Shown piece by piece: positions 1 to 6,360 of a stretch of 14,092 nt of DNA; positions within the stretch are counted from its first letter, which is position 1; every line of letters starts with the position of its first letter. Position numbers and translations under genes: made by a program. Under the pieces are notes generated by a model. The model saw only the letters and a program-made list of their open reading frames with translations. It searched no databases and was not told the DNA's origin. This stretch comes from an uncultured Bacilli bacterium (GTDB lineage: Bacteria > Bacillota_I > Bacilli_A > RF39 > UBA660): positions 1 through 14,092 of the forward strand of contig CALVVW010000043.1 of assembly GCA_944364005.1 (NCBI GenBank), in the 5' to 3' direction.

Positions 1-1068
1 AGTCAAGAGTACAACGTAATAAAAATAGAGGTAGTAGATACCATAAAAGAATTACAAAGAGATTATAAAGAATATCCCTTTGTTCCAGCAAATGAACAAG
101 AAAGAAATAACAGATGTGAAGAAATTATAGAAATCCAGTCCAGTGCTCTAGCTAGACGCCTAATTCAACTTGGCAATCCAAAATGTGTCATAGGAATGTC
201 TGGAGGACTAGACTCAACTCTTGCTTATCTTGTTATCGTAAAAGCTTTTGAAAAATTAAATCGAGATATGAAAGATATTATTGGTATTACAATGCCAGGA
301 TTTGGAACGACAGGTAGAACTTATCACAATGCGATAGATTTAGTAAAAGAGTATGGTGCCACTCTAAAAGAAATTAGTATTAAAGATGCTTCTATTCTAC
401 ATATGAAAGATATTGGACTACCAGAAACAGATAGAAGTGTTACTTATGAAAATATTCAAGCAAGAGAACGTACTCAAATATTGATGGATGTTGCGAATAT
501 GGAAGGCGGATTAGTCATTGGTACAGGTGACTTATCAGAACTAGCGCTAGGCTGGTGTACATATAATGGGGATCATATGAGTATGTATGCAGTTAATACT
601 TCTATTCCTAAGACTTTAGTTCGTTATTTAGTTGGTTGGGTAGCTGATAGGGCTGAAGGAAAGAAAAAAGAAGTTCTAAAAGATATACTAGATACACCAA
701 TTTCTCCAGAATTATTACCACCGGACGAAGCAGGAAATATTTTACAAAAAACGGAATCTAGTATCGGACCATATGTATTACATGACTTCTTTCTTTATCA
801 TTTTTTAAGGTATGGTGCAACACCTAAAAAAATCTATGTTCTAGCAAAACATACTTTTAAAAATAGTTTTACTAATAAAGAGATAAAAAAATGGCTAAAA
901 GTATTTATTAAAAGATTTTTTACACAACAATTTAAAAGAAATTGTATTCCTGATGGAGTAAAAGTAGGAAGTATTAGCTTATCTCCTAGAGGTGATTTAC
1001 GTATGCCAAGTGATGCTAGTTATGAAGCTTGGTTAAAAGAGGTAGATGAGATAACAGAAGATGCTTGA
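1..1068 (+). CDS. nadE: Glutamine-dependent NAD+ synthetase, 3' part (5' end outside window)
   Basis: The reading frame is open from the first base, giving 355 visible residues with no start, so the gene is cut by the window edge. The first visible stretch contains PFVPANEQERNNRCEEI followed by IQSSALARRL. This is the linker typical of the long glutamine-dependent enzymes, so the missing part should hold the nitrilase-type glutaminase domain. The PP-loop SGGLDST lies at residues 67-73. It is followed by TGDLSELALGWCTYNGDHMS, and further on by PISPELLPP and an SPRGDLRMPSD ending, all hallmarks of the ATP-dependent synthetase domain. The enzyme amidates nicotinate adenine dinucleotide to NAD with ATP and ammonia channelled from glutamine, in the cytoplasm. 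An ATG at 196 lies inside the PP-loop region and is not the real start. The stop codon overlaps the -35 of the next gene. Confidence 0.96.
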   Translation, partial: SQEYNVIKIEVVDTIKELQRDYKEYPFVPANEQERNNRCEEIIEIQSSALARRLIQLGNPKCVIGMSGGLDSTLAYLVIVKAFEKLNRDMKDIIGITMPGFGTTGRTYHNAIDLVKEYGATLKEISIKDASILHMKDIGLPETDRSVTYENIQARERTQILMDVANMEGGLVIGTGDLSELALGWCTYNGDHMSMYAVNTSIPKTLVRYLVGWVADRAEGKKKEVLKDILDTPISPELLPPDEAGNILQKTESSIGPYVLHDFFLYHFLRYGATPKKIYVLAKHTFKNSFTNKEIKKWLKVFIKRFFTQQFKRNCIPDGVKVGSISLSPRGDLRMPSDASYEAWLKEVDEITEDA

Positions 1069-1093
1069 AAGAAGATAAGGATTGCTATATAAT
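1065..1093 (+). promoter_or_regulatory. Sigma-A promoter for the 292-aa gene
   Basis: TTGAAA at 1065-1070 and TATAAT at 1088-1093 are separated by exactly 17 bp, a strong vegetative promoter. The -35 overlaps the nadE stop codon. A transcript would begin near 1100, leaving a leader of about 13 nt that still holds AGGAGG. An alternative TTG start for the downstream gene at 1065 is in fact this -35 element. Confidence 0.7.
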
Positions 1094-1100
1094 AATCAGC

Positions 1101-1106
1101 AGGAGG
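1101..1106 (+). promoter_or_regulatory. Ribosome binding site deciding the start of the 292-aa gene
   Basis: AGGAGG sits 6 bp before ATG 1113 and matches the anti-Shine-Dalgarno core. It favours the ATG at 1113 over the in-frame TTG at 1065, which has no comparable site. Confidence 0.8.
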
Positions 1107-1112
1107 ATAATT

Positions 1113-1991
1113 ATGGAAATAAAAAGCATAGATGAATATACAAAAGAAGAAAAAATAGCATTATTAAATCACTGGTTTCGTTATTATGGAAAAGAAATCT
1201 ATATTTTAGAGGATCTTGAAAAATTTCAGAAAGTAGTACAAAAAGATTGTGATATCATAATGCAAGTAGCGATCCTTAGTTATTTAGTTCAAGAAGGACC
1301 AAGTGTTTTATTAAAAGATATAAGAAATAATACTTTGGATGATAAAAAACTAGAAGAATTTAAAAGAAGAGGCTTAATATTTAAAAAAGATTCTCCGGAA
1401 CAATACTTTGAAGCAGAAAAATCATTTTTAAAAGATGTAGTAACAACTTATAATCACCCTGAAGAGGATATTCCTCTTTCACCAGAAGAAGTTATAAGGC
1501 AATTAAAAGAAATTTTAAATAGAGAGGAAGCTAAGAATAAATTAACGACACAAAAGGTTCAAGAAATTTTTAATGATTGTTTATTTAAAAAGGAAGAATT
1601 TAAAGATAATAAACCGACAAAAAATTTTACTGTTGGAGAAGGAATACTGCAAAAAGTTGTTTTTAATACAGAAAAATTAAATCAACATAAACCAGAGATT
1701 GTCGAAATGATTGATGAGGTTGAAAATATTGATCAGGGTGTACACTGTTTACAAATGTGTGTTAGAAAAGATGGTAGTATTTGGACTAACTATGAGGGGG
1801 ATTTAGATTGTTTAATGATGTTGGGCCTAGCAACAGAAGTATTAGAAGTTCCATTAAATATTCCAAGGGATGAATGGTATGAGTTTTTTTCAACAGCTTT
1901 TCCTTATGTTAAAAAGAATAATGAAAAAGTAGCAACACCAGTAACTGGTAATAATCCAAAGGATTTTTTAAAGATTATGAAAAAGAAATAA
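1113..1991 (+). CDS. Uncharacterised 292-aa cytoplasmic protein
   Basis: I do not recognise this family. The start at ATG 1113 is set by AGGAGG 6 bp upstream and by its own promoter (1065-1093). The product has no signal peptide or membrane segment. It is charged and looks mostly helical: an N-terminal portion (residues 1-130), a Lys/Glu-rich middle, and a C-terminal portion with VHCLQMCVRKDGSIWTNYEG and DEWYEFFSTAFPYVKKN, where aromatic residues and two close cysteines cluster. It lies between nadE and a radical SAM gene in an NAD-metabolism neighbourhood. That is the only hint of its role and is weak, because it has its own promoter. Codon use and composition match the neighbours. Confidence 0.85.
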   Translation: MEIKSIDEYTKEEKIALLNHWFRYYGKEIYILEDLEKFQKVVQKDCDIIMQVAILSYLVQEGPSVLLKDIRNNTLDDKKLEEFKRRGLIFKKDSPEQYFEAEKSFLKDVVTTYNHPEEDIPLSPEEVIRQLKEILNREEAKNKLTTQKVQEIFNDCLFKKEEFKDNKPTKNFTVGEGILQKVVFNTEKLNQHKPEIVEMIDEVENIDQGVHCLQMCVRKDGSIWTNYEGDLDCLMMLGLATEVLEVPLNIPRDEWYEFFSTAFPYVKKNNEKVATPVTGNNPKDFLKIMKKK

Positions 1992-2004
1992 GAGATTAGT
2001 TTAT

Positions 2005-2020
2005 AGAGGAGCAATCCTCT
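2005..2020 (+). other. Small hairpin with GCAA tetraloop
   Basis: AGAGGA at 2005-2010 pairs perfectly with TCCTCT at 2015-2020 around the loop GCAA, a stable GNRA-type tetraloop. It lies 14 bp after the stop of the 292-aa gene. The following bases are TAAATTTAAA, so the T-run of a strong intrinsic terminator is lacking. It could be a weak terminator or a 3'-end stabilising hairpin. Confidence 0.4.
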
Positions 2021-2035
2021 TAAATTTAAATATAT

Positions 2036-2058
2036 GATATTAATAAAATGTTAATAAG
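2036..2058. promoter_or_regulatory. Candidate NrtR-type operator, site 1 (radical SAM gene)
   Basis: The sequence reads GATATTAA-TAAAATG-TTAATAAG. It has the palindromic core TATTAA-N7-TTAATA and differs from site 2 (4737-4759) at only three of 23 positions. Its right end runs into the Shine-Dalgarno AAGGAG of the radical SAM gene at 2068. The centre contains TAAAAT (2044-2049), which could be a -10, placed as the -10 is in site 2. Assignment to NrtR is inference from the regulator encoded at 9683-10513. Confidence 0.6.
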
Positions 2059-2067
2059 GAGAAAAAT

Positions 2068-3123
2068 ATGAAAATAGTAAAGAACAAATTCGGAGAAGGA
2101 ACACTTTATCAAGAGGAAGATTTAAAAAGTAAAATTTATGCAACAAGTGCAGCTTGTATGTCTGTATGGAGTGATATGTTATCTTTTGCGAATAAATATA
2201 AAGATAGGTTTGTAAGTGAAATAGGGAATGCTGATAGTATCGTTGTATTAGGTTGTCAAGTAACAGATTTAGCAGTATTAAATGATCTAAATGTTGCAAA
2301 TAAATTGCACGAAGAAACAGGAAAAGATATTTTCATGGGAGGATGTCTTGCTCAAAGAATGGATATACCATTGCCAGAATATATTAAAAGATTGGATGTA
2401 GTTAGAGTAATCGGACAAGAATTAAATGACAGAAGTTTAGTTCATTATGAAAAACCCTTCTGGGTACCAGAGTTTGAAGAAAGTAAAGATAATTTAAAAG
2501 AAGGTAATCTATTTAGAAATTATTATCCATTAAAGATTGGTGCAGGTTGCCATGGAAAGTGTAAATATTGTACCATTCGTCATACTAGAGGAGAAGGCTA
2601 TGAAACGGTACCAGAAGAGCAAATTGAAGAATTTTTAAATCATGAACATGTGGTGTTAACATCTGATAGTCCTACTGTATCTCAAGTAAAAGCTTGGTGT
2701 AGGATTGCCAAAGAATGTAATAAAGAAATATCTATTAGAAATATTGAACCACAGAACTTAATACAATGTAGAGAAGAACTATTAGAGTTAGCGGATAACC
2801 ACTTATTAGACATTGTTCACTGTCCCGTACAAAGCTTTGATTCAGAACTATTAAAAGCAATGAATAGAAGTGTTACTGCAACAAATCAAGCAGTAGATCT
2901 ATTACATGAATTAAAAGAAAAAGAAGTTATTACAGCTACTAATATTATTATCGATTATACGGTAGATGGAAAACTATATCCAAATCATGACATTGAGAAA
3001 TTACAAGAAAACTTTGATTATTATTCTTGGAATCCTTACTTTGATGGTAATTTTGATATGGATAGAGCAAAGCAAAGATTTAAAAAATATATCACAAAAG
3101 AAAAAGTAACTCAAAAACAATGA
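2068..3123 (+). CDS. MiaB/RimO-like radical SAM protein, short form without TRAM domain
   Basis: The 351-aa product resembles radical SAM methylthiotransferases. An N-terminal UPF0004-like region carries three cysteines at residues 30, 63 (LGCQVTD) and 93 (GGCLAQR), spaced much as in MiaB and RimO, where they bind an auxiliary [4Fe-4S] cluster. The radical SAM motif CxxxCxxC follows at 161-168 (CHGKCKYC). Known family members methylthiolate tRNA adenosine-37 or ribosomal protein S12 and have about 430 residues ending in a TRAM RNA-binding domain. Here the protein ends soon after the radical SAM barrel and TRAM is absent, so the substrate may differ. ATG 2068 has AAGGAG 6 bp upstream. A candidate operator (2036-2058) lies directly before it, tying it to the same control as prs-nadD. 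The stop codon lies within a bidirectional terminator. Radical SAM membership is secure; the substrate is unknown. Confidence 0.85.
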   Translation: MKIVKNKFGEGTLYQEEDLKSKIYATSAACMSVWSDMLSFANKYKDRFVSEIGNADSIVVLGCQVTDLAVLNDLNVANKLHEETGKDIFMGGCLAQRMDIPLPEYIKRLDVVRVIGQELNDRSLVHYEKPFWVPEFEESKDNLKEGNLFRNYYPLKIGAGCHGKCKYCTIRHTRGEGYETVPEEQIEEFLNHEHVVLTSDSPTVSQVKAWCRIAKECNKEISIRNIEPQNLIQCREELLELADNHLLDIVHCPVQSFDSELLKAMNRSVTATNQAVDLLHELKEKEVITATNIIIDYTVDGKLYPNHDIEKLQENFDYYSWNPYFDGNFDMDRAKQRFKKYITKEKVTQKQ

Positions 3124-3134
3124 GTTACTTTTTC
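3100..3134. terminator. Bidirectional intrinsic terminator
   Basis: A 14-bp perfect stem (arms 3100-3113 and 3121-3134) encloses a 7-nt loop. Each arm has a run of five A or T at its outer side, giving a U-run on both strands. It lies between convergent genes and contains the stop codons of both: TGA 3121-3123 on plus and TAA 3127-3125 on minus. Confidence 0.8.
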
Positions 3135-3637
3135 ATCTGAATTTGATAAACTTTTACTTCTTCTACATGATCTATTTTGTATAAGGAAGTATCTCTAGGA
3201 ACCCGACCCTCATAGATTAGGATTCCTCCGTTTTTAATAGCAATACGTTGCGAATAAATATTATCAGGTAACGTAGATATTAAAATTCCTTCTTTGATAG
3301 CATAAGTATTTTGTTGCAATAACTCTTTTAAAAGAGAAAGACTTTGTGTACCATATCCTAGATGTTGAAAAGAATCATAAATCGTATAATCTACATTTCC
3401 ACCATAGAAAAACTCATCATATAGTGTTGCTTGAAAACCAATTTCTCCGACCAATTCTAAAGTATCACATTTTACAACATCAAAAGAAAGAAAAGCAGAA
3501 GTAGCAATATTGGTATCAAAACTATTAGATAGTAATCCAATTTTATCATTGGTAATTACTGGTTGATATTCTTCTTTTGTAATCGTAGTAGGTCTACTAA
3601 TAATGGTTTTATTGATATAGTCATAAAAGTTTTGCAT
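3125..3637 (-). CDS. GNAT-family N-acetyltransferase
   Basis: The 170-aa product has GNAT-fold signatures: VGEIGF at 63-68 (beta strand), GNVDYTIYDSFQHLGYGTQSL at 80-100 with the acetyl-CoA pyrophosphate-binding pattern QxxGYG, and YSQRIAIKNGGILIYEG at 128-144, matching the conserved 'xN.xSxxxxEKxGF' part of the fold. Such enzymes transfer an acetyl group from acetyl-CoA to an amine; the RimJ/RimL-like layout would fit a protein N-terminus or small amine, but the substrate cannot be read. A Shine-Dalgarno is weak (GAAAGAAG upstream). A candidate promoter lies inside the end of the upstream minus-strand gene. It is convergent with the radical SAM gene and may be cotranscribed with the 328-aa gene. 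Confidence 0.8.
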   Translation of the reverse strand: MQNFYDYINKTIISRPTTITKEEYQPVITNDKIGLLSNSFDTNIATSAFLSFDVVKCDTLELVGEIGFQATLYDEFFYGGNVDYTIYDSFQHLGYGTQSLSLLKELLQQNTYAIKEGILISTLPDNIYSQRIAIKNGGILIYEGRVPRDTSLYKIDHVEEVKVYQIQMKK

Positions 3638-3667
3638 ATCACATCTTCTTTCAAATAGGGTGTTCTT

Positions 3668-3696
3668 ATTGTAATTTATTTTTTTCTAAATTGCAA
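3668..3696 (-). promoter_or_regulatory. Candidate promoter for the GNAT gene
   Basis: Read on the minus strand, TTGCAA (3696-3691) and TACAAT (3673-3668) are spaced by 17 bp. The -35 lies inside the 3' end of the 328-aa gene. A transcript would start near 3661, about 24 bp before the ATG at 3637. The same -35 hexamer TTGCAA appears in the promoter of the 328-aa gene. Confidence 0.4.
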
Positions 3697-4662
3697 AGGT
3701 TTTTCTTCTTTTGGTTTACCTATTAATCTTTGATAATCATCCTCTGATATTTCTATAAGTAAAGGATGGTTAGGAGAGTCTAGTTTTTCTACCAAATCAT
3801 AGCCAAACGAGAAAAAACTAGAAACACTTTCAAAACTTTTTTGATATTGCTGATTTACAAAATCATCTGGTTTAAAACAAATAGCAAACCTACTATTACC
3901 ATCTTTTGTACTTTTACCCAGGTAGACTTCTTTAGTATTTTGCGACTGATTTGCATCTTGCGTTGTGTTAGAGGTAGATAAGTTTATTAAAGAAAAAGGA
4001 ATCTCTTCTCTTTTTTTCTGATAAGCTTTTAATATTTTAGAGTCAACAGTTCCAATAGGTAAAAACTCTTCTTTAAAACTTGCTTCTTGTGTTTTTAGAT
4101 TGATACTTTTGATAACTCTAGAAATTTCTTCTCCATCAGGTAAAAAAACAGAAGAAAGATTAGATAGGAACGGTACGTTATCACGATACCATAGCCAGGA
4201 AAGATTTACGAATACTAAAGATTTATTATCACTCAATTTCATGGTTAAGTCATAAGTGGAAAGAGAATCTGGATCTTTATGTTCTTTATCAAAATAACAA
4301 AAATCAACTTCCTGGTGAAAAGATAATGATTTCTTGTTGTCTAATGTTACCTTCATGATGCGTTTACTCATACATCGTCCTTTGGTATCATTTTCAACAT
4401 ATTTTAACAAGCTAGTAACACCATCATCTCTCATTTTTACATCAAATTTCATATCTAATCCCATCTCATGACCAGTCTTTGTTTTACTATATTGTTGTGC
4501 TAATTCGATATTATTACTAATTTCAGCAGTACGAAATAAAAACATTTCATAATAATAATTATGAACAAATTCCTTAGGTATATGCCAGTATAATTTTTTA
4601 AAGTCGTTGGAAAAAGCTAACATCTTATCTATTTTTAATTGTTGATATGACGTAAAACTCAT
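3676..4662 (-). CDS. Uncharacterised 328-aa protein
   Basis: I do not recognise the family. The start at 4662 is supported by AGGAAGGTG just upstream on the minus strand and by a promoter further up. There is no signal peptide or membrane span. The product is a soluble mixed-structure protein: a helical N-terminus (YQQLKIDKMLAFSNDFKKLYWHIP), a central beta-rich part with repeated short strands such as KRIMKVTLDNKKSLSFH, a polar low-complexity stretch around residues 230-245 (LSTSNTTQDANQSQNTKE) that looks like a linker between two domains, and a Lys-rich C-terminus. It is transcribed divergently from the 134-aa gene across the operator-bearing region, so the same regulator could affect it. 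No function can be assigned. Confidence 0.82.
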   Translation of the reverse strand: MSFTSYQQLKIDKMLAFSNDFKKLYWHIPKEFVHNYYYEMFLFRTAEISNNIELAQQYSKTKTGHEMGLDMKFDVKMRDDGVTSLLKYVENDTKGRCMSKRIMKVTLDNKKSLSFHQEVDFCYFDKEHKDPDSLSTYDLTMKLSDNKSLVFVNLSWLWYRDNVPFLSNLSSVFLPDGEEISRVIKSINLKTQEASFKEEFLPIGTVDSKILKAYQKKREEIPFSLINLSTSNTTQDANQSQNTKEVYLGKSTKDGNSRFAICFKPDDFVNQQYQKSFESVSSFFSFGYDLVEKLDSPNHPLLIEISEDDYQRLIGKPKEEKPLQFRKK

Positions 4663-4685
4663 ATTTTCACCTTCCTTTATAAAGT

Positions 4686-4714
4686 ATCATAATATAATAA
4701 AGAAAATTTTGCAA
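4686..4714 (-). promoter_or_regulatory. Promoter for the 328-aa gene (divergent)
   Basis: On the minus strand TTGCAA (4714-4709) and TATGAT (4691-4686) are separated by 17 bp. Transcription would start near 4679, about 17 bp before the ATG at 4662, with AGGAAGGTG in the leader. It lies back to back with the plus-strand promoter at 4722-4750. Confidence 0.5.
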
Positions 4715-4721
4715 AAAATAG

Positions 4722-4750
4722 TTGACAAAGATATTAGTTATTAATATAAT
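4722..4750 (+). promoter_or_regulatory. Consensus sigma-A promoter for the 134-aa gene
   Basis: TTGACA at 4722-4727 and TATAAT at 4745-4750 both match consensus exactly with a 17-bp spacer, the strongest promoter visible in the window. The expected transcript start is near 4757, giving a leader of about 72 nt, much longer than those of the other genes here. The palindromic operator 4737-4759 covers the -10, the expected arrangement for a repressor that blocks polymerase. Confidence 0.85.
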
Positions 4751-4759
4751 GTTAATAAC
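4737..4759. promoter_or_regulatory. Candidate NrtR-type operator, site 2 (perfect palindrome over the -10)
   Basis: GTTATTAA (4737-4744) and TTAATAAC (4752-4759) form perfect 8-bp arms around TATAATG, with the promoter -10 in the spacer. The layout is shared with sites at 2036-2058 and 5251-5273. Repression by occlusion is the simplest reading. Which protein binds is inferred, with the NrtR-like protein encoded in this window as first candidate. Confidence 0.7.
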
Positions 4760-4799
4760 AGATGGCAAATCTGATATTTTTGCAAAAACTGTTATTAAC
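4751..4799. repeat. 11-bp inverted repeat and secondary operator half-sites
   Basis: GTTAATAACAG (4751-4761) is repeated as its exact reverse complement CTGTTATTAAC (4789-4799), 27 bp apart. The spacer ends in the palindrome TTTTTGCAAAAA (4777-4788). The right copy also starts a degenerate operator (4791-4813: GTTATTAA-N7-ATAATAAG) with the same 23-bp spacing. The expected transcript start near 4757 would leave the left arm incomplete in RNA, which favours protein binding to DNA, perhaps with looping, over an RNA hairpin. Confidence 0.5.
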
Positions 4800-4828
4800 A
4801 AAAATATAATAAGAAAGGAGAAAGTAGT

Positions 4829-5233
4829 ATGGAAATGACAATTACAAAAGATAAAGTAGAGAGAATTTTAACAGATTATTATCGCACTAGAGAAGATATT
4901 AAAGGAACGGTAAAAATGAAAACAAAAAAAGAACAAGTTGGATATTATACAAATGAGTATACTGCAGCAGTCACAACAATTGAACTTTCAGGAACAACAA
5001 TACTTCTTGGTACAGAAATACCAGTCAAAAGAATTATACCATTTGATGAGTATCAGGGTATATTTAAAAGCTTATTAGAAGAACAGGGATATGAAGTGAA
5101 TAAGTTATGGATTGATAATGGTATAAATACAGAATGGACAGGCTGGGGACCAATGGAGTCTAGAGAAGAGAAGACGTATTGTAATGGTATAAAAATAGAA
5201 GTAAAAAAGCAAGTAAAAGAATATAGACGATAA
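4829..5233 (+). CDS. Uncharacterised 134-aa protein with strong regulated promoter
   Basis: I do not recognise the family. ATG 4829 has AAGGAG at 4815-4820; a second ATG at 4835 is possible. The small soluble protein has an alternating pattern of charged beta strands (GTVKMKTKKEQVGYYTNEY, AAVTTIELSGTTILLGTEIPV), a helix (FDEYQGIFKSLLEEQGYEV), and a Trp-containing segment, WIDNGINTEWTGWGPMESRE, before a basic C-terminus. It has no signal peptide or membrane span. It is the first gene after the consensus promoter with the overlapping operator, and lies 53 bp upstream of prs. Its control suggests a link with NAD or PRPP metabolism, but nothing in the sequence shows an activity. Confidence 0.8.
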   Translation: MEMTITKDKVERILTDYYRTREDIKGTVKMKTKKEQVGYYTNEYTAAVTTIELSGTTILLGTEIPVKRIIPFDEYQGIFKSLLEEQGYEVNKLWIDNGINTEWTGWGPMESREEKTYCNGIKIEVKKQVKEYRR

Positions 5234-5250
5234 TTTATTTTTTAGTATTA

Positions 5251-5273
5251 GATATTAACAATAAGTTAATAAG
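5251..5273. promoter_or_regulatory. Candidate NrtR-type operator, site 3 (prs-nadD)
   Basis: The sequence is GATATTAA-CAATAAG-TTAATAAG. Its inner part TATTAAC-N5-GTTAATA is a perfect palindrome. Both outer octamers are identical to those of site 1. It ends 13 bp before the prs start codon and just ahead of the Shine-Dalgarno. I see no good promoter around it, so it could act on a hidden promoter or as a roadblock to transcription from 4722. Confidence 0.6.
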
Positions 5274-5286
5274 AAAGGTGAGGAAT

Positions 5287-6360
5287 ATGAATAATTTAAA
5301 ATTAATTGTTTTAGATAATATAAAAGAAGTAGGAAATAATGTCAATTTGAAATTAAAAAAATTAAGGGACGAAAATAAAGATTACTTATTAAAGATTACA
5401 GAAAGTAGATTTTCTAATGGCGAAGGTAAAGTAAAAATAGAGGACTCAGTAAGAGAGAAAGATATTTATTTACTAGCAGACGTTGGCAATTATGGAATGA
5501 CATATAATATGCATGGATTTACGCATCATATGGCACCAGATGAGCATTTTCAAGATATCAAAAGAACAATTTCAGCTATCTCTGGTTATTCAGAAAAAGT
5601 AACGGTAATTATGCCACTCCTATATCAATCAAGACAACATAAAAGAAAAGGTAGAGAATCAGCAGACTGTGCCCTAGCATTACAAGAATTAGAAAGACTA
5701 GGAGTAGATCACATTATTACTTTTGATGCTCATGATCCAACGATTTCTAATGCTATTCCTAATTTACCATTTGAAAACATCTATCCAACGAATACCATTT
5801 TAGAAGATTTATTAAAAAATGAAAATCTAAGTAATGTTTTAGTAATTAGTCCAGATCTAGGAGCAACAGAACGTGCTAGATACTTTGCTGAAATGTTAGA
5901 TACTAACGTAGGAGCCTTCTATAAAAGACGAGATTTAACAAAAGTAGTAAATGGTAAAAATCCAATTATTGAACATACTTACATGGGACCATCCGTAGAA
6001 GGATGTGATGTCTTAGTAGTAGATGACATGATAGCTTCTGGTACTTCTATGTTAGAAGTAGGAGAAAGATTAAAAAAAGAAGGAGCAAATAAAGTATATT
6101 TCATCGCAACTTTCTCCCTATTTACAGAAGGAATAGAAGAATTTGATAAAGCGTATCAAAATAATTATTTCGATAAACTATACACAACAAACCTATCTTA
6201 CATTCCAGAAGAATATAGAAATAAAGAATGGCATCATACAGTAGATTGTTCTGAAAATATCGCAGAAATCATCAACGCCTTACATAACAAAGAATCACTG
6301 AAACCATTACTAAACGGTAAAGAAAAAATACTCACTTTACGAAAGGAGAAAAAATTATGA
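5287..6360 (+). CDS. prs: Ribose-phosphate pyrophosphokinase (PRPP synthetase), Firmicutes variant
   Basis: The 357-aa product makes PRPP from ribose 5-phosphate and ATP. The PRPP-binding loop VVDDMIASGTSM is at residues 244-255. MPLLYQSRQHKRKGRESAD (109-127) corresponds to the ATP-contacting flexible-loop region, and DAHDP (147-151) to the metal-binding 'DLHA' position. Classical Prs has about 315 residues; the longer N-terminus and DAHDP match the variant common in Clostridia and Erysipelotrichia. ATG 5287 is preferred to GTG 5278 because the latter sits inside the Shine-Dalgarno AGGTGAGG. The stop overlaps the nadD start in ATGA, so the two are translationally coupled and PRPP supply is tied to NAD synthesis. 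An operator lies just upstream. A phage-type ADP-ribose pyrophosphate role (Adps are Prs homologues) cannot be excluded from sequence but is less likely. Confidence 0.88.
   Translation: MNNLKLIVLDNIKEVGNNVNLKLKKLRDENKDYLLKITESRFSNGEGKVKIEDSVREKDIYLLADVGNYGMTYNMHGFTHHMAPDEHFQDIKRTISAISGYSEKVTVIMPLLYQSRQHKRKGRESADCALALQELERLGVDHIITFDAHDPTISNAIPNLPFENIYPTNTILEDLLKNENLSNVLVISPDLGATERARYFAEMLDTNVGAFYKRRDLTKVVNGKNPIIEHTYMGPSVEGCDVLVVDDMIASGTSMLEVGERLKKEGANKVYFIATFSLFTEGIEEFDKAYQNNYFDKLYTTNLSYIPEEYRNKEWHHTVDCSENIAEIINALHNKESLKPLLNGKEKILTLRKEKKL

Noticed and set aside
1065..1112. TTG start at 1065 extending the 292-aa gene by 16 residues
   Set aside because: TTGAAA is the -35 of a TTGAAA-17-TATAAT promoter, and AGGAGG sits before ATG 1113.
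2051..2299. Minus-strand frame of 82 codons
   Set aside because: It lies opposite the start of the radical SAM gene, is Leu/Tyr/His-rich low-complexity in translation, and has no ribosome site; a shadow of the real gene.
4751..4828. Riboswitch in the 72-nt leader of the 134-aa gene
   Set aside because: The inverted repeat would be cut by the expected transcript start, no known aptamer pattern is seen, and the repeats match the operator found at other genes.
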